From contig JASMHR010000004.1 of the NCBI GenBank assembly GCA_030750665.1, positions 1 through 46,207 on the forward strand: 46,207 nt of DNA. Reading direction: 5' to 3'. Both the position numbers and the translations under genes were made by a program. The notes beneath the pieces were generated by a model. The model did no database searches and was not told the origin of the DNA. It was given only the letters and a program-made list of their open reading frames with translations. Origin of the DNA: Candidatus Poseidoniaceae archaeon (GTDB lineage: Archaea; Thermoplasmatota; Poseidoniia; Poseidoniales; Poseidoniaceae). This document shows, in pieces, positions 23,834 to 31,603 of this stretch (positions are counted from its first letter, which is position 1; each line of letters begins with the position of its first letter).

Positions 23834-25984
23834 CTAGAGTAAGCGTGCGATGATGTCACTCTTGGTGCCACTTGATGAAACACCTCGCTCGTCAGCCAGA
23901 GAAACCAGTTCCGCCTTCTTCATCTTGTTGAGTTCTCCTCCGTCGAGCGATTCTGAGGTTTCTTCCCCACCATCGTTGCTGAATTCCTTGGAAAGTGAAT
24001 TCATTATCTTCAGCATGTGGATATCCAATTCAGGGATGTTGACCTTTCCATCACCATCGAGATCCATTGCTGATACCATCTTCTCAACATCCCATGGAGG
24101 CAGGTCAGCGATATCAAGAGAGGCCAAGCCTTCTCGTATCTCGAATGGGGAAATTAGTCCATCACTATTTAGATCCATCTTCATGAATAAATCGATAGTG
24201 GTCGTTCCAGTTTCATGCAACCAGCGAGCAAGGTCTACAAGTTCTGACTGGAAGGAAGAAAGTGGGTCGACTGGGGCCGCCTCAGGTACTGGCATTACCA
24301 CGCCATCATCTGTATGAAGTGCTGCTGATACTCCGACATCTGTAGAACTCGGCTCTTCAGTTTCTTCTTCAGGGGCTGAAACTACGATTTCTGTGTCGAC
24401 TCCAACTCCTCTGGAAACGAGGTTCCTGATACTGGTGGTTCCAGAATGTAAGTGGAAGGAGTCCATGCCTACGCTGGCTGGTGCCTCATCCTCCTCTACC
24501 TCATCGGAGAATAGAGTCGCAACCATATTGATAGAACCGATGAAGGTAGCGATAACAACACCGTAGAATAAAGCAGCAGAAGTAAGATAGTAACCGCCTA
24601 GATGACTACTGGCATCTTCAACACCAGCATCACTCAGGGTATTGGAAGCGAAATTCGCCATCAATAGAGCCACAGTGGAGCCAATACCACCCAACAACAT
24701 CAACCAGAAAGCCCATCGAGCCTTGGAAAGACTGGATAGCCGACGGCCGACAACTTCTGGAAACAGGCTGCCCCAGATAGCCAAGGCGACCAAGCCGCCA
24801 ACGGTCCACAATATTCCATGATCAACTGTACTCTGAACACCGCCCATATTGTGCGAACCATTCAGAGCATCGAGAGCGGAAAAGAACCCAAATAGCGCAA
24901 AAATTGGCAGCAGAAGAGTTGCACTTGCTGATGTAACACCACCTGGATTTGCAACAACCATTTCCCAACGTCCCTGCATTGTGGATATCAGATTTGAAGA
25001 AGCTGCCAGCAGAGGAATCAATCCAACCACTGTCAATACCGCAGTGAATGTCAGCATTACATCTCCTGAAACCGCAGTTTCCGACATCCCTAGTACTGGA
25101 ACACTGGCGAAGACAAGTGAATAGGAAATCAAAGTCAAGGAACGACTCCATATTGGTGCACCACTGACTTTAGGAATCACGTGATATAGAACTGCCAAGA
25201 ACATCGCTAGAGGGAACCAGCCAAACACTACTCTGTCAGCAAACCAAGCGAGGTCTGCAAGTTCCATCTCTGAAGCAAGGTCGCCGCTGATGAGCAGATT
25301 GCATGTGCGGATCAACAAGGCCCAAAACATCGATAGATGAGCCATGATGATGAACCATGATGAAACCTGAATCGGGGAATCTCCTCTTCCACCAAGAGCA
25401 AGTAAATGGTTGAGGAGCAAAGCACCTATCATACCGGCATATGCCAGTTCAATCACTGCATGGAACATATCAGTGAAATCGATGAACATTGGAAGTATCA
25501 TCGAAGCCAAAGTCAGTCCGAACCAACCAAATGCTACCAGAGAAGCATTCGCCTCACTACCTAATCCCCCACCATTAGCACGGGCATTGATATGAAGACC
25601 TGCTCCAATCAAAGTCATACCAAGGAAACCCCAGATGAGGCTTTGTTCTGCCAATCTGTCCATAACAGCAGCGTCATAACTCCATCCAATACCGGATAAC
25701 GAGTCAAGGGCCTTGGCATCATAACTAAGCCAAATTGAAAGGAATGTCACTGTAGAAGCGATAGTTGCCCATATCGCTCCAAACAATAACCAATTCTTGG
25801 CTCCGGCCCCTTTCTCTTTGGAGAACATATCGATTACTCCAGCAGGGGCCTTATCCAACAGGAATACTGATAATTGGCGCAATGGGCGACGCAACTCTCC
25901 TAATCCGTTGTTTGCCCAATGGGCAGTCAACAGCATCGCTAATATCAGCAAAATAAGTTCAGGAAGTAGAATTGAAAACATCAT
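23834..25984 (-). CDS. CcoN-like (cbb3 oxidase subunit I) membrane protein lacking metal ligands, with two EF-hands and a SAP motif
   Basis: 716 residues. Residues 1-490 have about twelve hydrophobic helices. Two stretches line up with remembered cbb3-oxidase CcoN sequence. FADRVVFGWFPLAMFLAVLY continuing HVIPKVSGAPIWSRSL (about 248-285) corresponds to the WYGHNAVGFF...PK...P..S..L helix. VDHGILWTVGG with FPEVVGRRLSSL (about 387-415) corresponds to the GHVHAG helix. The His-Tyr CuB site, the following His-His pair and the low-spin heme His are absent, so it is unlikely to reduce oxygen. After an acidic linker come two canonical EF-hand loops, DLNSDGLISPFE (604-615) and DLDGDGKVNIPE (641-652). 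The last 32 residues match the SAP motif (KKAELVSLADERG, SGTKSDIIARLL). A 90-residue membrane protein lies 6 bp upstream, probably in the same operon. The role is unknown. Confidence 0.75.
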   Translation of the reverse strand: MMFSILLPELILLILAMLLTAHWANNGLGELRRPLRQLSVFLLDKAPAGVIDMFSKEKGAGAKNWLLFGAIWATIASTVTFLSIWLSYDAKALDSLSGIGWSYDAAVMDRLAEQSLIWGFLGMTLIGAGLHINARANGGGLGSEANASLVAFGWFGLTLASMILPMFIDFTDMFHAVIELAYAGMIGALLLNHLLALGGRGDSPIQVSSWFIIMAHLSMFWALLIRTCNLLISGDLASEMELADLAWFADRVVFGWFPLAMFLAVLYHVIPKVSGAPIWSRSLTLISYSLVFASVPVLGMSETAVSGDVMLTFTAVLTVVGLIPLLAASSNLISTMQGRWEMVVANPGGVTSASATLLLPIFALFGFFSALDALNGSHNMGGVQSTVDHGILWTVGGLVALAIWGSLFPEVVGRRLSSLSKARWAFWLMLLGGIGSTVALLMANFASNTLSDAGVEDASSHLGGYYLTSAALFYGVVIATFIGSINMVATLFSDEVEEDEAPASVGMDSFHLHSGTTSIRNLVSRGVGVDTEIVVSAPEEETEEPSSTDVGVSAALHTDDGVVMPVPEAAPVDPLSSFQSELVDLARWLHETGTTTIDLFMKMDLNSDGLISPFEIREGLASLDIADLPPWDVEKMVSAMDLDGDGKVNIPELDIHMLKIMNSLSKEFSNDGGEETSESLDGGELNKMKKAELVSLADERGVSSSGTKSDIIARLL

Positions 25985-25990
25985 ATCACC

Positions 25991-26263
25991 TCAGTCCCGG
26001 AAAACCTCTCCTAATAGATTCAAGACCAGAAAGGCAAACCCAAGAATGATTCCTATGAGATAATACCAGATTCCACTCGACCCCAATGCATCGAAAAGAG
26101 GTATCATCTCAGAAAGAAGCGGGAAGCCATCCCATCCGAAAATTACTGAAAACATTCCGACTAAACCAAGCACTCCAAGGCCTAGTAATGCCATCACAAT
26201 TCGACTCGCCTCTGGCTCAGCAATGCCTTGTGTCACTTCGGGTAGATTTTCGGCGGCAGTCAT
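25991..26263 (-). CDS. Small two-helix membrane protein, partner of the CcoN-like protein
   Basis: 90 residues, two hydrophobic segments (about 22-44 and 64-85), with an acidic N-terminus likely in the cytosol. No family recognised. It ends 6 bp before the CcoN-like gene on the same strand, so the two are almost certainly co-transcribed, and its size is compatible with a small accessory subunit. A 19-bp hairpin-forming palindrome lies 11 bp upstream of its start. Confidence 0.65.
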   Translation of the reverse strand: MTAAENLPEVTQGIAEPEASRIVMALLGLGVLGLVGMFSVIFGWDGFPLLSEMIPLFDALGSSGIWYYLIGIILGFAFLVLNLLGEVFRD

Positions 26264-26273
26264 TCAATCAACT

Positions 26274-26292
26274 CTGACCCCATAGGGGTCAG
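26274..26292. promoter_or_regulatory. Perfect 8-bp inverted repeat upstream of the CcoN-like operon
   Basis: CTGACCCC-ATA-GGGGTCAG, 8-bp arms with a 3-base spacer. It lies between the stop of the RaSEA gene (26368) and the start of the 90-residue gene (26263), all on the minus strand. It is either an operator for the operon or a transcript hairpin. No T tract follows, which argues against a simple terminator. Confidence 0.5.
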
Positions 26293-26367
26293 TCCGTCCA
26301 CCTGCGGGCCGATGATAAACATTGACCAACTCAATTCACCTTGACAACCCACTATGGCACCTTATTT

Positions 26368-27534
26368 TCATGGTGAACGCAGATTCAATAGGATATCTCC
26401 GCGCCTTGCAATTCCAGTACCAAGAACTGCTGGAAATGAGGTATCAATCTTCACCTCATTCATCCATATCCTCTTACAGTCACAATCCAATCCCTCAAAC
26501 TCCAGAAGGTCTCCGCTGACAGAATATCGCTCAATAGCTGCAACCACATGTTTGTCACAAGAGCCGCAGTTATGAGATCCTCTTACCCTTCCACCTGCTG
26601 TAGGGTGGATGATGAGTCGAGAAACTTGATCGTCGCCCCCATTAATACCCCCTTCGGGGTGAATGAGTGGATGTGCTCTTTCAATCAATGATACCAATGA
26701 CCACAACCATGGAGGGCGATATTCTCTCGCTCTGAACAGTCGATCGATAATCGTGCCTCGTTGAATATTCATTGGGTTGACAGATATCTCATCACTCTGT
26801 TCAGCAACAGCAGTTATCCATTTTACACATTGTTCCAGTGAATCGCCTTCACTCATGAATGGTGGTTTGAACATGAGATAAGTCTTGACTCTTAGACCTG
26901 CACTCTGGAGATTTGAAACGGCTCGGTTCCAGGAATTCACTGTGAATCCTTTGTTGATATGAAAACGTAGAACTTCGTCATCATATGCTTCAAGACCTAT
27001 CGCTACTGTGAAATCTGGGTTGATTGAAGCGGCCCATTCTAATTTCTCTTCATTACATTGTTCAGTTCTACTTTCAATAATCAGATGTTTTCCCATTTCA
27101 TGACATTCGCGCAACACTGTTTCTTGAAAATCAACAGGTATCTCACGGTCCTCCAATAATGAGCCTGAGGTGTATACCTTGATCATTCCCATATCCTTGA
27201 AACCGGATAACTTCTGCTTGGAGTATTCCCATTGTGCATGCAAGTCTTCACTTTCGACATCGTCTCTAGTGTCATTGAAATATCCACAGAATGTACAACC
27301 ACTGCTCCACCACCAATGACACCCTTTGGTACGAAGAATAACTGTCGCTGCAGTTGTATGTGTCCCGTCCGGCATCATCTCCGGAGTGTGATAGACTGTT
27401 GCTGGCTCAGTTGCATCCCAGGAATTTTTCTTCTCTTGAGCCCATTCTGTATTCTCGGGTGCCTTGATCATATCATGAAGACGAACTGCAGAACTGCTGT
27501 CGCCGACAAGATTCAATCTCTGAGCATCGGACAT
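26368..27534 (-). CDS. raSEA: RaSEA-like radical SAM protein (archaeosine synthase beta-type)
   Basis: 388 residues. The iron-sulfur motif is GCHWWWSSGCTFCGYFND with Cys72, Cys80 and Cys83, spaced C-x7-C-x2-C rather than the common C-x3-C-x2-C. The barrel contains TSGSLLEDREI and the ESRTEQ segment. A C-terminal cysteine region has NCGSCDKHV and GLDCDCKRIW. These features fit the archaeal radical SAM family that partners ArcS to convert a lysine adduct of preQ0-tRNA to archaeosine at position 15 of tRNA. The pathway role is family knowledge. No other archaeosine gene lies in this window. Confidence 0.85.
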   Translation of the reverse strand: MSDAQRLNLVGDSSSAVRLHDMIKAPENTEWAQEKKNSWDATEPATVYHTPEMMPDGTHTTAATVILRTKGCHWWWSSGCTFCGYFNDTRDDVESEDLHAQWEYSKQKLSGFKDMGMIKVYTSGSLLEDREIPVDFQETVLRECHEMGKHLIIESRTEQCNEEKLEWAASINPDFTVAIGLEAYDDEVLRFHINKGFTVNSWNRAVSNLQSAGLRVKTYLMFKPPFMSEGDSLEQCVKWITAVAEQSDEISVNPMNIQRGTIIDRLFRAREYRPPWLWSLVSLIERAHPLIHPEGGINGGDDQVSRLIIHPTAGGRVRGSHNCGSCDKHVVAAIERYSVSGDLLEFEGLDCDCKRIWMNEVKIDTSFPAVLGTGIARRGDILLNLRSP

Positions 27535-27619
27535 GACCTCACCTGATTCGCCGGCTGGACCCGCATTGATGAAAGCAACGCATACCCACGTGCTGGTGAA
27601 ATCCTATCACAGAACTGAT

Positions 27620-28483
27620 TCATTCCTCTTCGGCGGAATTGATGCTTCGGAATAAGATGGATACGGCTGCAGAAACGAATTGCCCCTTGGGATAAGATGG
27701 ATTCTTTGAATCCGCCCCAATCACCATCGGTTCATAGATTGCGGCAGGAACTCGTAAATCGACACGACTACCCACTCTTATCATTCCATATCTTTCACCC
27801 CGGCGGAGGACATCTCCTTCCCTCTTCCATGGAATGATGGTTCTAGCCAATGCACCTGATATCTGGGTTATTTCAAGCACCTCTCCATTATCGCTCTTGA
27901 ACTGGGTTCGAACCCGTTCATTGTATTCGCTTTCCTTCTTGAATGCAGGAAGAAAAGGTCCTTTTCTCCTCCCTTTACCAGTTCTATGTTCCATCTTGAT
28001 GATGGTCCCTGCTTCTGGTACTCTATTCACGTGGACATCAAGTGGAGACATGAAGACTGCAACTCTCCATACATCCTCATTTGATTCCTGGCCGACAACA
28101 ACCTTCTCCCAACGCTGTTCGGTATCAAAGGACAGGGGAGTGGATAATGGTTCAGGAAACCAATCTCCAGTCAATGAATCATTTTCACATTCTCCAGATT
28201 CAAGTTCCATTTTGGAAGGGCGGCGACCAGTTGAATGTTCTCTGACAACAAACATCACGTGACCATCGGCTGGTGAAACCAACACCCCAACATCCTTTGG
28301 AACGGGACGGTCGGGGTCGCGGAAGAAATTGGCAAGAAATGCCGAGAACATCAAACAAAGTACGCCTGTCAATGTAACAAGGTGCATGACAGGATCAACA
28401 AAGGTTGCTATCAACAAAGATGCAATGCCCATCACTGAAGACAAGACCACAGGAGTGGTGCCGCCACGGGCGAACAGCCCCAT
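27620..28483 (-). CDS. psd: Phosphatidylserine/archaetidylserine decarboxylase proenzyme
   Basis: 287 residues. Two N-terminal hydrophobic helices (about 10-50) are followed by FFRDPDRPVP, VSPADGHVMFV, MSPLDVHVNRVP and RYGMIRVGSRVDLRVP, all hallmarks of the family. The Gly238-Ser239 pair is the expected self-cleavage site that creates the pyruvoyl cofactor. Between SPADGHV and MSPLDVHVNR lies an extra stretch of about 55 charged residues (82-140), making the protein longer than the usual compact archaeal enzymes of about 200 residues. In archaea the substrate is expected to be archaetidylserine, giving archaetidylethanolamine. It starts 9 bp after the stop of the acidic coiled-coil gene, so they probably form an operon. 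Confidence 0.92.
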   Translation of the reverse strand: MGLFARGGTTPVVLSSVMGIASLLIATFVDPVMHLVTLTGVLCLMFSAFLANFFRDPDRPVPKDVGVLVSPADGHVMFVVREHSTGRRPSKMELESGECENDSLTGDWFPEPLSTPLSFDTEQRWEKVVVGQESNEDVWRVAVFMSPLDVHVNRVPEAGTIIKMEHRTGKGRRKGPFLPAFKKESEYNERVRTQFKSDNGEVLEITQISGALARTIIPWKREGDVLRRGERYGMIRVGSRVDLRVPAAIYEPMVIGADSKNPSYPKGQFVSAAVSILFRSINSAEEE

Positions 28484-28492
28484 AGGCTCACC

Positions 28493-29377
28493 TCACTCTT
28501 TCTTGTCATGGTCAGCCCATGGATCAGCGTCGTCATCCCATGTTGCTGCTTCCTTGACATCTCGAGGCTCTGCCGGTTCTTCAGGCTCTTCTTCAGGCTC
28601 CTCCTCAGGCTCCTCCTCAGACGCTTCTTCTTCGGATTCTTCTGACTCTTCAACATCGTCTTCGGTTTCTTCCTCAGATACTTCATCTTCCTCTACTTCT
28701 TCAGGCTCTTCAGCCTCTTCTTCAGATGATTGAGACGTATCAACTGCCTCCGCCTCTTCAAGTGTCATCTCCGCAGCTCGTGCTTCGATAAGGTCATCCA
28801 TTCGGTCGGTGATTGCCCTCTGCATATGCTGACTCTGCCTTTCGGTTTCAACCGCCCTCTCTATCATTTCGTATCGGGCTTTAATCGCCTTGTTCAAATC
28901 CTCAAACAATGCCATGTGATCAACATACCAATCATCTCTGGCCTTCATCTCAGTCACTGCCAGTTTCAAATCATTATCCAATTCCTCTGCAATACCGAAG
29001 ACCTTGCCTAATCGATCCTTCTCACGACTGTACTTCTCTTCCATCTTCTGAAGTTCAGGTTCAAGGAAATCGACTTGTTTGGTGGACTTAGCAGCTTTCA
29101 ACTCAAGGTCACGGATACGATTATCCTTCTCAGAAAGTAATGATTCGAGACTTTCTTTCTCAATCTCCCTCTCGACAATCTCCTTCTCAAGTACCTCGAT
29201 CTCAGCCTTCATGTTCACGAGTTCTTTCTCTTGGGCTTCGTACGCATCGTACAATTTCAGAAGCCTTTCAGTCTCTTCTCCCAATCTGTCTTCCAAGTCG
29301 CCTACGCGAACGACTGGGGTCTTCACACTGTCTTCGTCATCTCCCGACATGGATAGCACCGGAGGCTGAGCCTCCAA
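28493..29377 (-). CDS. Coiled-coil protein with Glu-rich acidic tail
   Basis: 294 residues. Residues about 25-205 have continuous heptad character with E/K/L/I repeats (for example ELVNMKAEIEVLEKEIVERE), predicting a long coiled coil. Residues about 215-275 are a very acidic low-complexity stretch built from short repeated units such as EEEPEEEPEEEPEE, encoded by a repetitive CTTCTTCAGG-type tract on the plus strand. No catalytic motif. The ATG at 29350 (MSGDDED, residue 10) is an alternative start. It is just upstream of, and co-oriented with, the lipid decarboxylase. A structural or scaffolding role is possible, but the function is unknown. Confidence 0.75.
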   Translation of the reverse strand: MEAQPPVLSMSGDDEDSVKTPVVRVGDLEDRLGEETERLLKLYDAYEAQEKELVNMKAEIEVLEKEIVEREIEKESLESLLSEKDNRIRDLELKAAKSTKQVDFLEPELQKMEEKYSREKDRLGKVFGIAEELDNDLKLAVTEMKARDDWYVDHMALFEDLNKAIKARYEMIERAVETERQSQHMQRAITDRMDDLIEARAAEMTLEEAEAVDTSQSSEEEAEEPEEVEEDEVSEEETEDDVEESEESEEEASEEEPEEEPEEEPEEPAEPRDVKEAATWDDDADPWADHDKKE

Positions 29378-29483
29378 CTCGACCCACCCGCCTAGGCATT
29401 ATCAAGCCGACGCATCCTTTCTCAGTATTCAGGGAGTTGTGTCGATGGCTGAAGAGGTCCCAAAACATGGTCACCGTAGGTGT

Positions 29484-30914
29484 TCAGGGCAAATAGTGGG
29501 CTGCATGTGCTGCAAGAACCTGTGCTACACAGGCTGTCACGGCCTTACCGCAAGGAATGTGAGTGAATTCATTCGGGCCGTGAGCATTTGATTGCGGCCC
29601 AAGAAGTCCGGTAATCATGAATTCTGCCTGTGGATATTTAGTCTGTAACATCGGCATGAACGGTATCGTTCCGCCTTCTCCCATGAAACGTAATGGGTTG
29701 CCAAAATAGGCCTTGCTGGCCCCATCCAAGGCTTCAGAAATCCACGCTGACAATGGTTTGGCATGGAAACCATCCGCTGGCATCTCAATCTTGAAATTGA
29801 CTTCTGCATCGTGCGGAGGTTCCGACTCCAGAATACGCTTCATCACTTCAGCAGCCTTTGTGGAATCAACCCCTGCTGGAATTCTGCATGACAATTTGAG
29901 ATCGGTATTTGTACGAAGCACATTTCCTGCCTTTGACATATCTGGAATGCCTTCAACACCAGTGACTTCCAATGATGGCCTCCAGGTCCTGTTCAAAATC
30001 AATTCTGCCAGATCTTCACTGGGTGGCTTTGTCCCTTCCTTGAATGGGAACTTCTTCCATACTTCTTCACCTACAACCCGCGCTGCTTCCTTGGCCTGCT
30101 CGATTCGTTGTTCGGGAATTTCAACATTGAATTCCGGTATCAATATCTCTCCAGTGGAACTGTCTTCTATCCTCTCTAGAAGAGCCCTGGCAATTCTAAA
30201 GGAAGATGGAATGATTCCTCCGGCATCGCCAGAATGCACTCCTTGTTCACTCACCTCGATACTCAATGTGCCAATGACCAGACCTCTCAATGAAGTAGTG
30301 AGCCACAGATGTTCCCAATCTCCAGCCCCTGAATCCAGACAGACCACCAATGAAGGGATGCCAATCGTCTCCTCAAGGTGATCCAGATATGCGGGAAGAT
30401 CGGGAGAACCCGATTCCTCACTGGCTTCAACGATAATATGCAGATTCCCGTGTGGAATGCCCTGTCTTTGTAAGCCCCGAATGGCAGTAAGACTGGCGTA
30501 TGCTCCATAACCATCGTCAGCGCCACCGCGGCCGTACAATTTGTCTCCTCTACGTACAGGTTCCCATGGTCCAAGCCCTTCGAACCAACCAACGAACTCT
30601 GGTTGTTTGTCAGCATGTTGGTAGAGCAGTACAGTATCGTTAACCTGTCCTGGAACATGCATATGAATCAATGGTGTGCGCCCTTCCAGCCTGATTATCT
30701 GTAACTTCAAACCATTGATTGGTTGCTCATTACACCATGATGCAATGTGTTGAATTGCATCTTCAATATATCCATTAGCCTCCCAATCAGAATCAAAAGC
30801 AGGGGAAAGAGCGGGTATCCGAATGTACTCACTCAAACTAGGGATAATACTCCCTTCCCATTCCGAATCGCAGAAGTCCACTAATTCCTCGGCATCTACT
30901 CCAGCGCCCACCAT
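29484..30914 (-). CDS. M20 family metallopeptidase (carboxypeptidase/dipeptidase-like)
   Basis: 476 residues from the ATG at 30914. The open frame extends upstream to 31094, but that part overlaps the divergent methyltransferase and lacks family sequence. The zinc ligands and catalytic residues of M20 enzymes are visible: YQHADKQPE (His100, Asp102), GRGGADDGYG (bridging Asp133), EASEESGSPD (general base Glu166 and ligand Glu167), a VCLDSGAGDWE aspartate and the C-terminal NAHGPNEF histidine. A dimerisation lid domain lies between about 230 and 350. It probably cleaves dipeptides or removes terminal residues from short peptides in the cytosol; no signal peptide is seen. Confidence 0.92.
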   Translation of the reverse strand: MVGAGVDAEELVDFCDSEWEGSIIPSLSEYIRIPALSPAFDSDWEANGYIEDAIQHIASWCNEQPINGLKLQIIRLEGRTPLIHMHVPGQVNDTVLLYQHADKQPEFVGWFEGLGPWEPVRRGDKLYGRGGADDGYGAYASLTAIRGLQRQGIPHGNLHIIVEASEESGSPDLPAYLDHLEETIGIPSLVVCLDSGAGDWEHLWLTTSLRGLVIGTLSIEVSEQGVHSGDAGGIIPSSFRIARALLERIEDSSTGEILIPEFNVEIPEQRIEQAKEAARVVGEEVWKKFPFKEGTKPPSEDLAELILNRTWRPSLEVTGVEGIPDMSKAGNVLRTNTDLKLSCRIPAGVDSTKAAEVMKRILESEPPHDAEVNFKIEMPADGFHAKPLSAWISEALDGASKAYFGNPLRFMGEGGTIPFMPMLQTKYPQAEFMITGLLGPQSNAHGPNEFTHIPCGKAVTACVAQVLAAHAAHYLP

Positions 30915-30964
30915 GTCAAAGCCACAACGGGGAAGTTGAAAGGCGATTCGCTCCACCGACCTCC

Positions 30965-31603
30965 ATGCCCAGCGACGAATCTGGAGATTGGAGAACGGCT
31001 GCCGAGGTCTTTCACGAGTGGGCTTTGATGGGCAAGGATGTTGGAATGGAAAAGGGACATGAGGCGGCTGTTGATGAGATGTTGGCCTTTGCAATCTCAG
31101 AGATTGCTACCCTTGGGAAAAGGTTCCATGCACTAGATGTCGGTTGTGGAAATGGATGGGTGGTCAGAAGATTAGCATCTCATCCACATTGTTCTAGAGC
31201 GGTGGGGATAGATGCAGCACCAGCGATGATCGATAAAGCAAGAGAACTGGATACAGATGGAGAATATCATCTCGTCAATCTACTGGAATGGTCGAGCGAG
31301 CCCTGTTTTGATCTGATTCATAGCATGGAAACCATGTATTATCTAGAGGATCCCGGAGAAGGTATCAAACATCTGACTAGTCTATTAACAGATAATGGAC
31401 TACTACTGATTGGTGTTGACCACTATGCAGAAAACGAATCAAGCCTTGATTGGCCACATCAGGTGAAGACAAAGATGACTACAATGTCTTCGCAACAATG
31501 GATTTCATGCTTTGAGATGGCGGGTCTAAATATCGTCAGAATCTGGAAAGCAGCCCCTCGAGAAGATTGGCTCGGTACTCTGGTCATAGCTGGAAGGAAA
31601 TGA
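30965..31603 (+). CDS. SAM-dependent methyltransferase
   Basis: 212 residues, class I Rossmann-type methyltransferase. Motif I is ALDVGCGNGWVVRRLA (about 56-71), followed by an acidic motif II, VGIDAAPAMIDKA. Motif post-II is FDLIHSMETMYYLEDP, and the GLLLIGVDH strand follows. No signal peptide. The substrate is unknown; the family includes small-molecule and quinone methyltransferases. It is divergent from the M20 peptidase (50-bp gap). Its stop codon abuts the stop of the convergent AddA-like gene with no spacer. Confidence 0.85.
   Translation: MPSDESGDWRTAAEVFHEWALMGKDVGMEKGHEAAVDEMLAFAISEIATLGKRFHALDVGCGNGWVVRRLASHPHCSRAVGIDAAPAMIDKARELDTDGEYHLVNLLEWSSEPCFDLIHSMETMYYLEDPGEGIKHLTSLLTDNGLLLIGVDHYAENESSLDWPHQVKTKMTTMSSQQWISCFEMAGLNIVRIWKAAPREDWLGTLVIAGRK

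Noticed and set aside
28329-28733. Ser-rich plus-strand frame
   Set aside because: It is the antisense of the Glu-rich tail and of the decarboxylase start; low-complexity shadow of real genes.
30915-31094. N-terminal extension of the M20 peptidase
   Set aside because: It overlaps the divergent methyltransferase, is Pro/Arg-rich and unlike M20 N-termini; the ATG at 30914 fits the family.
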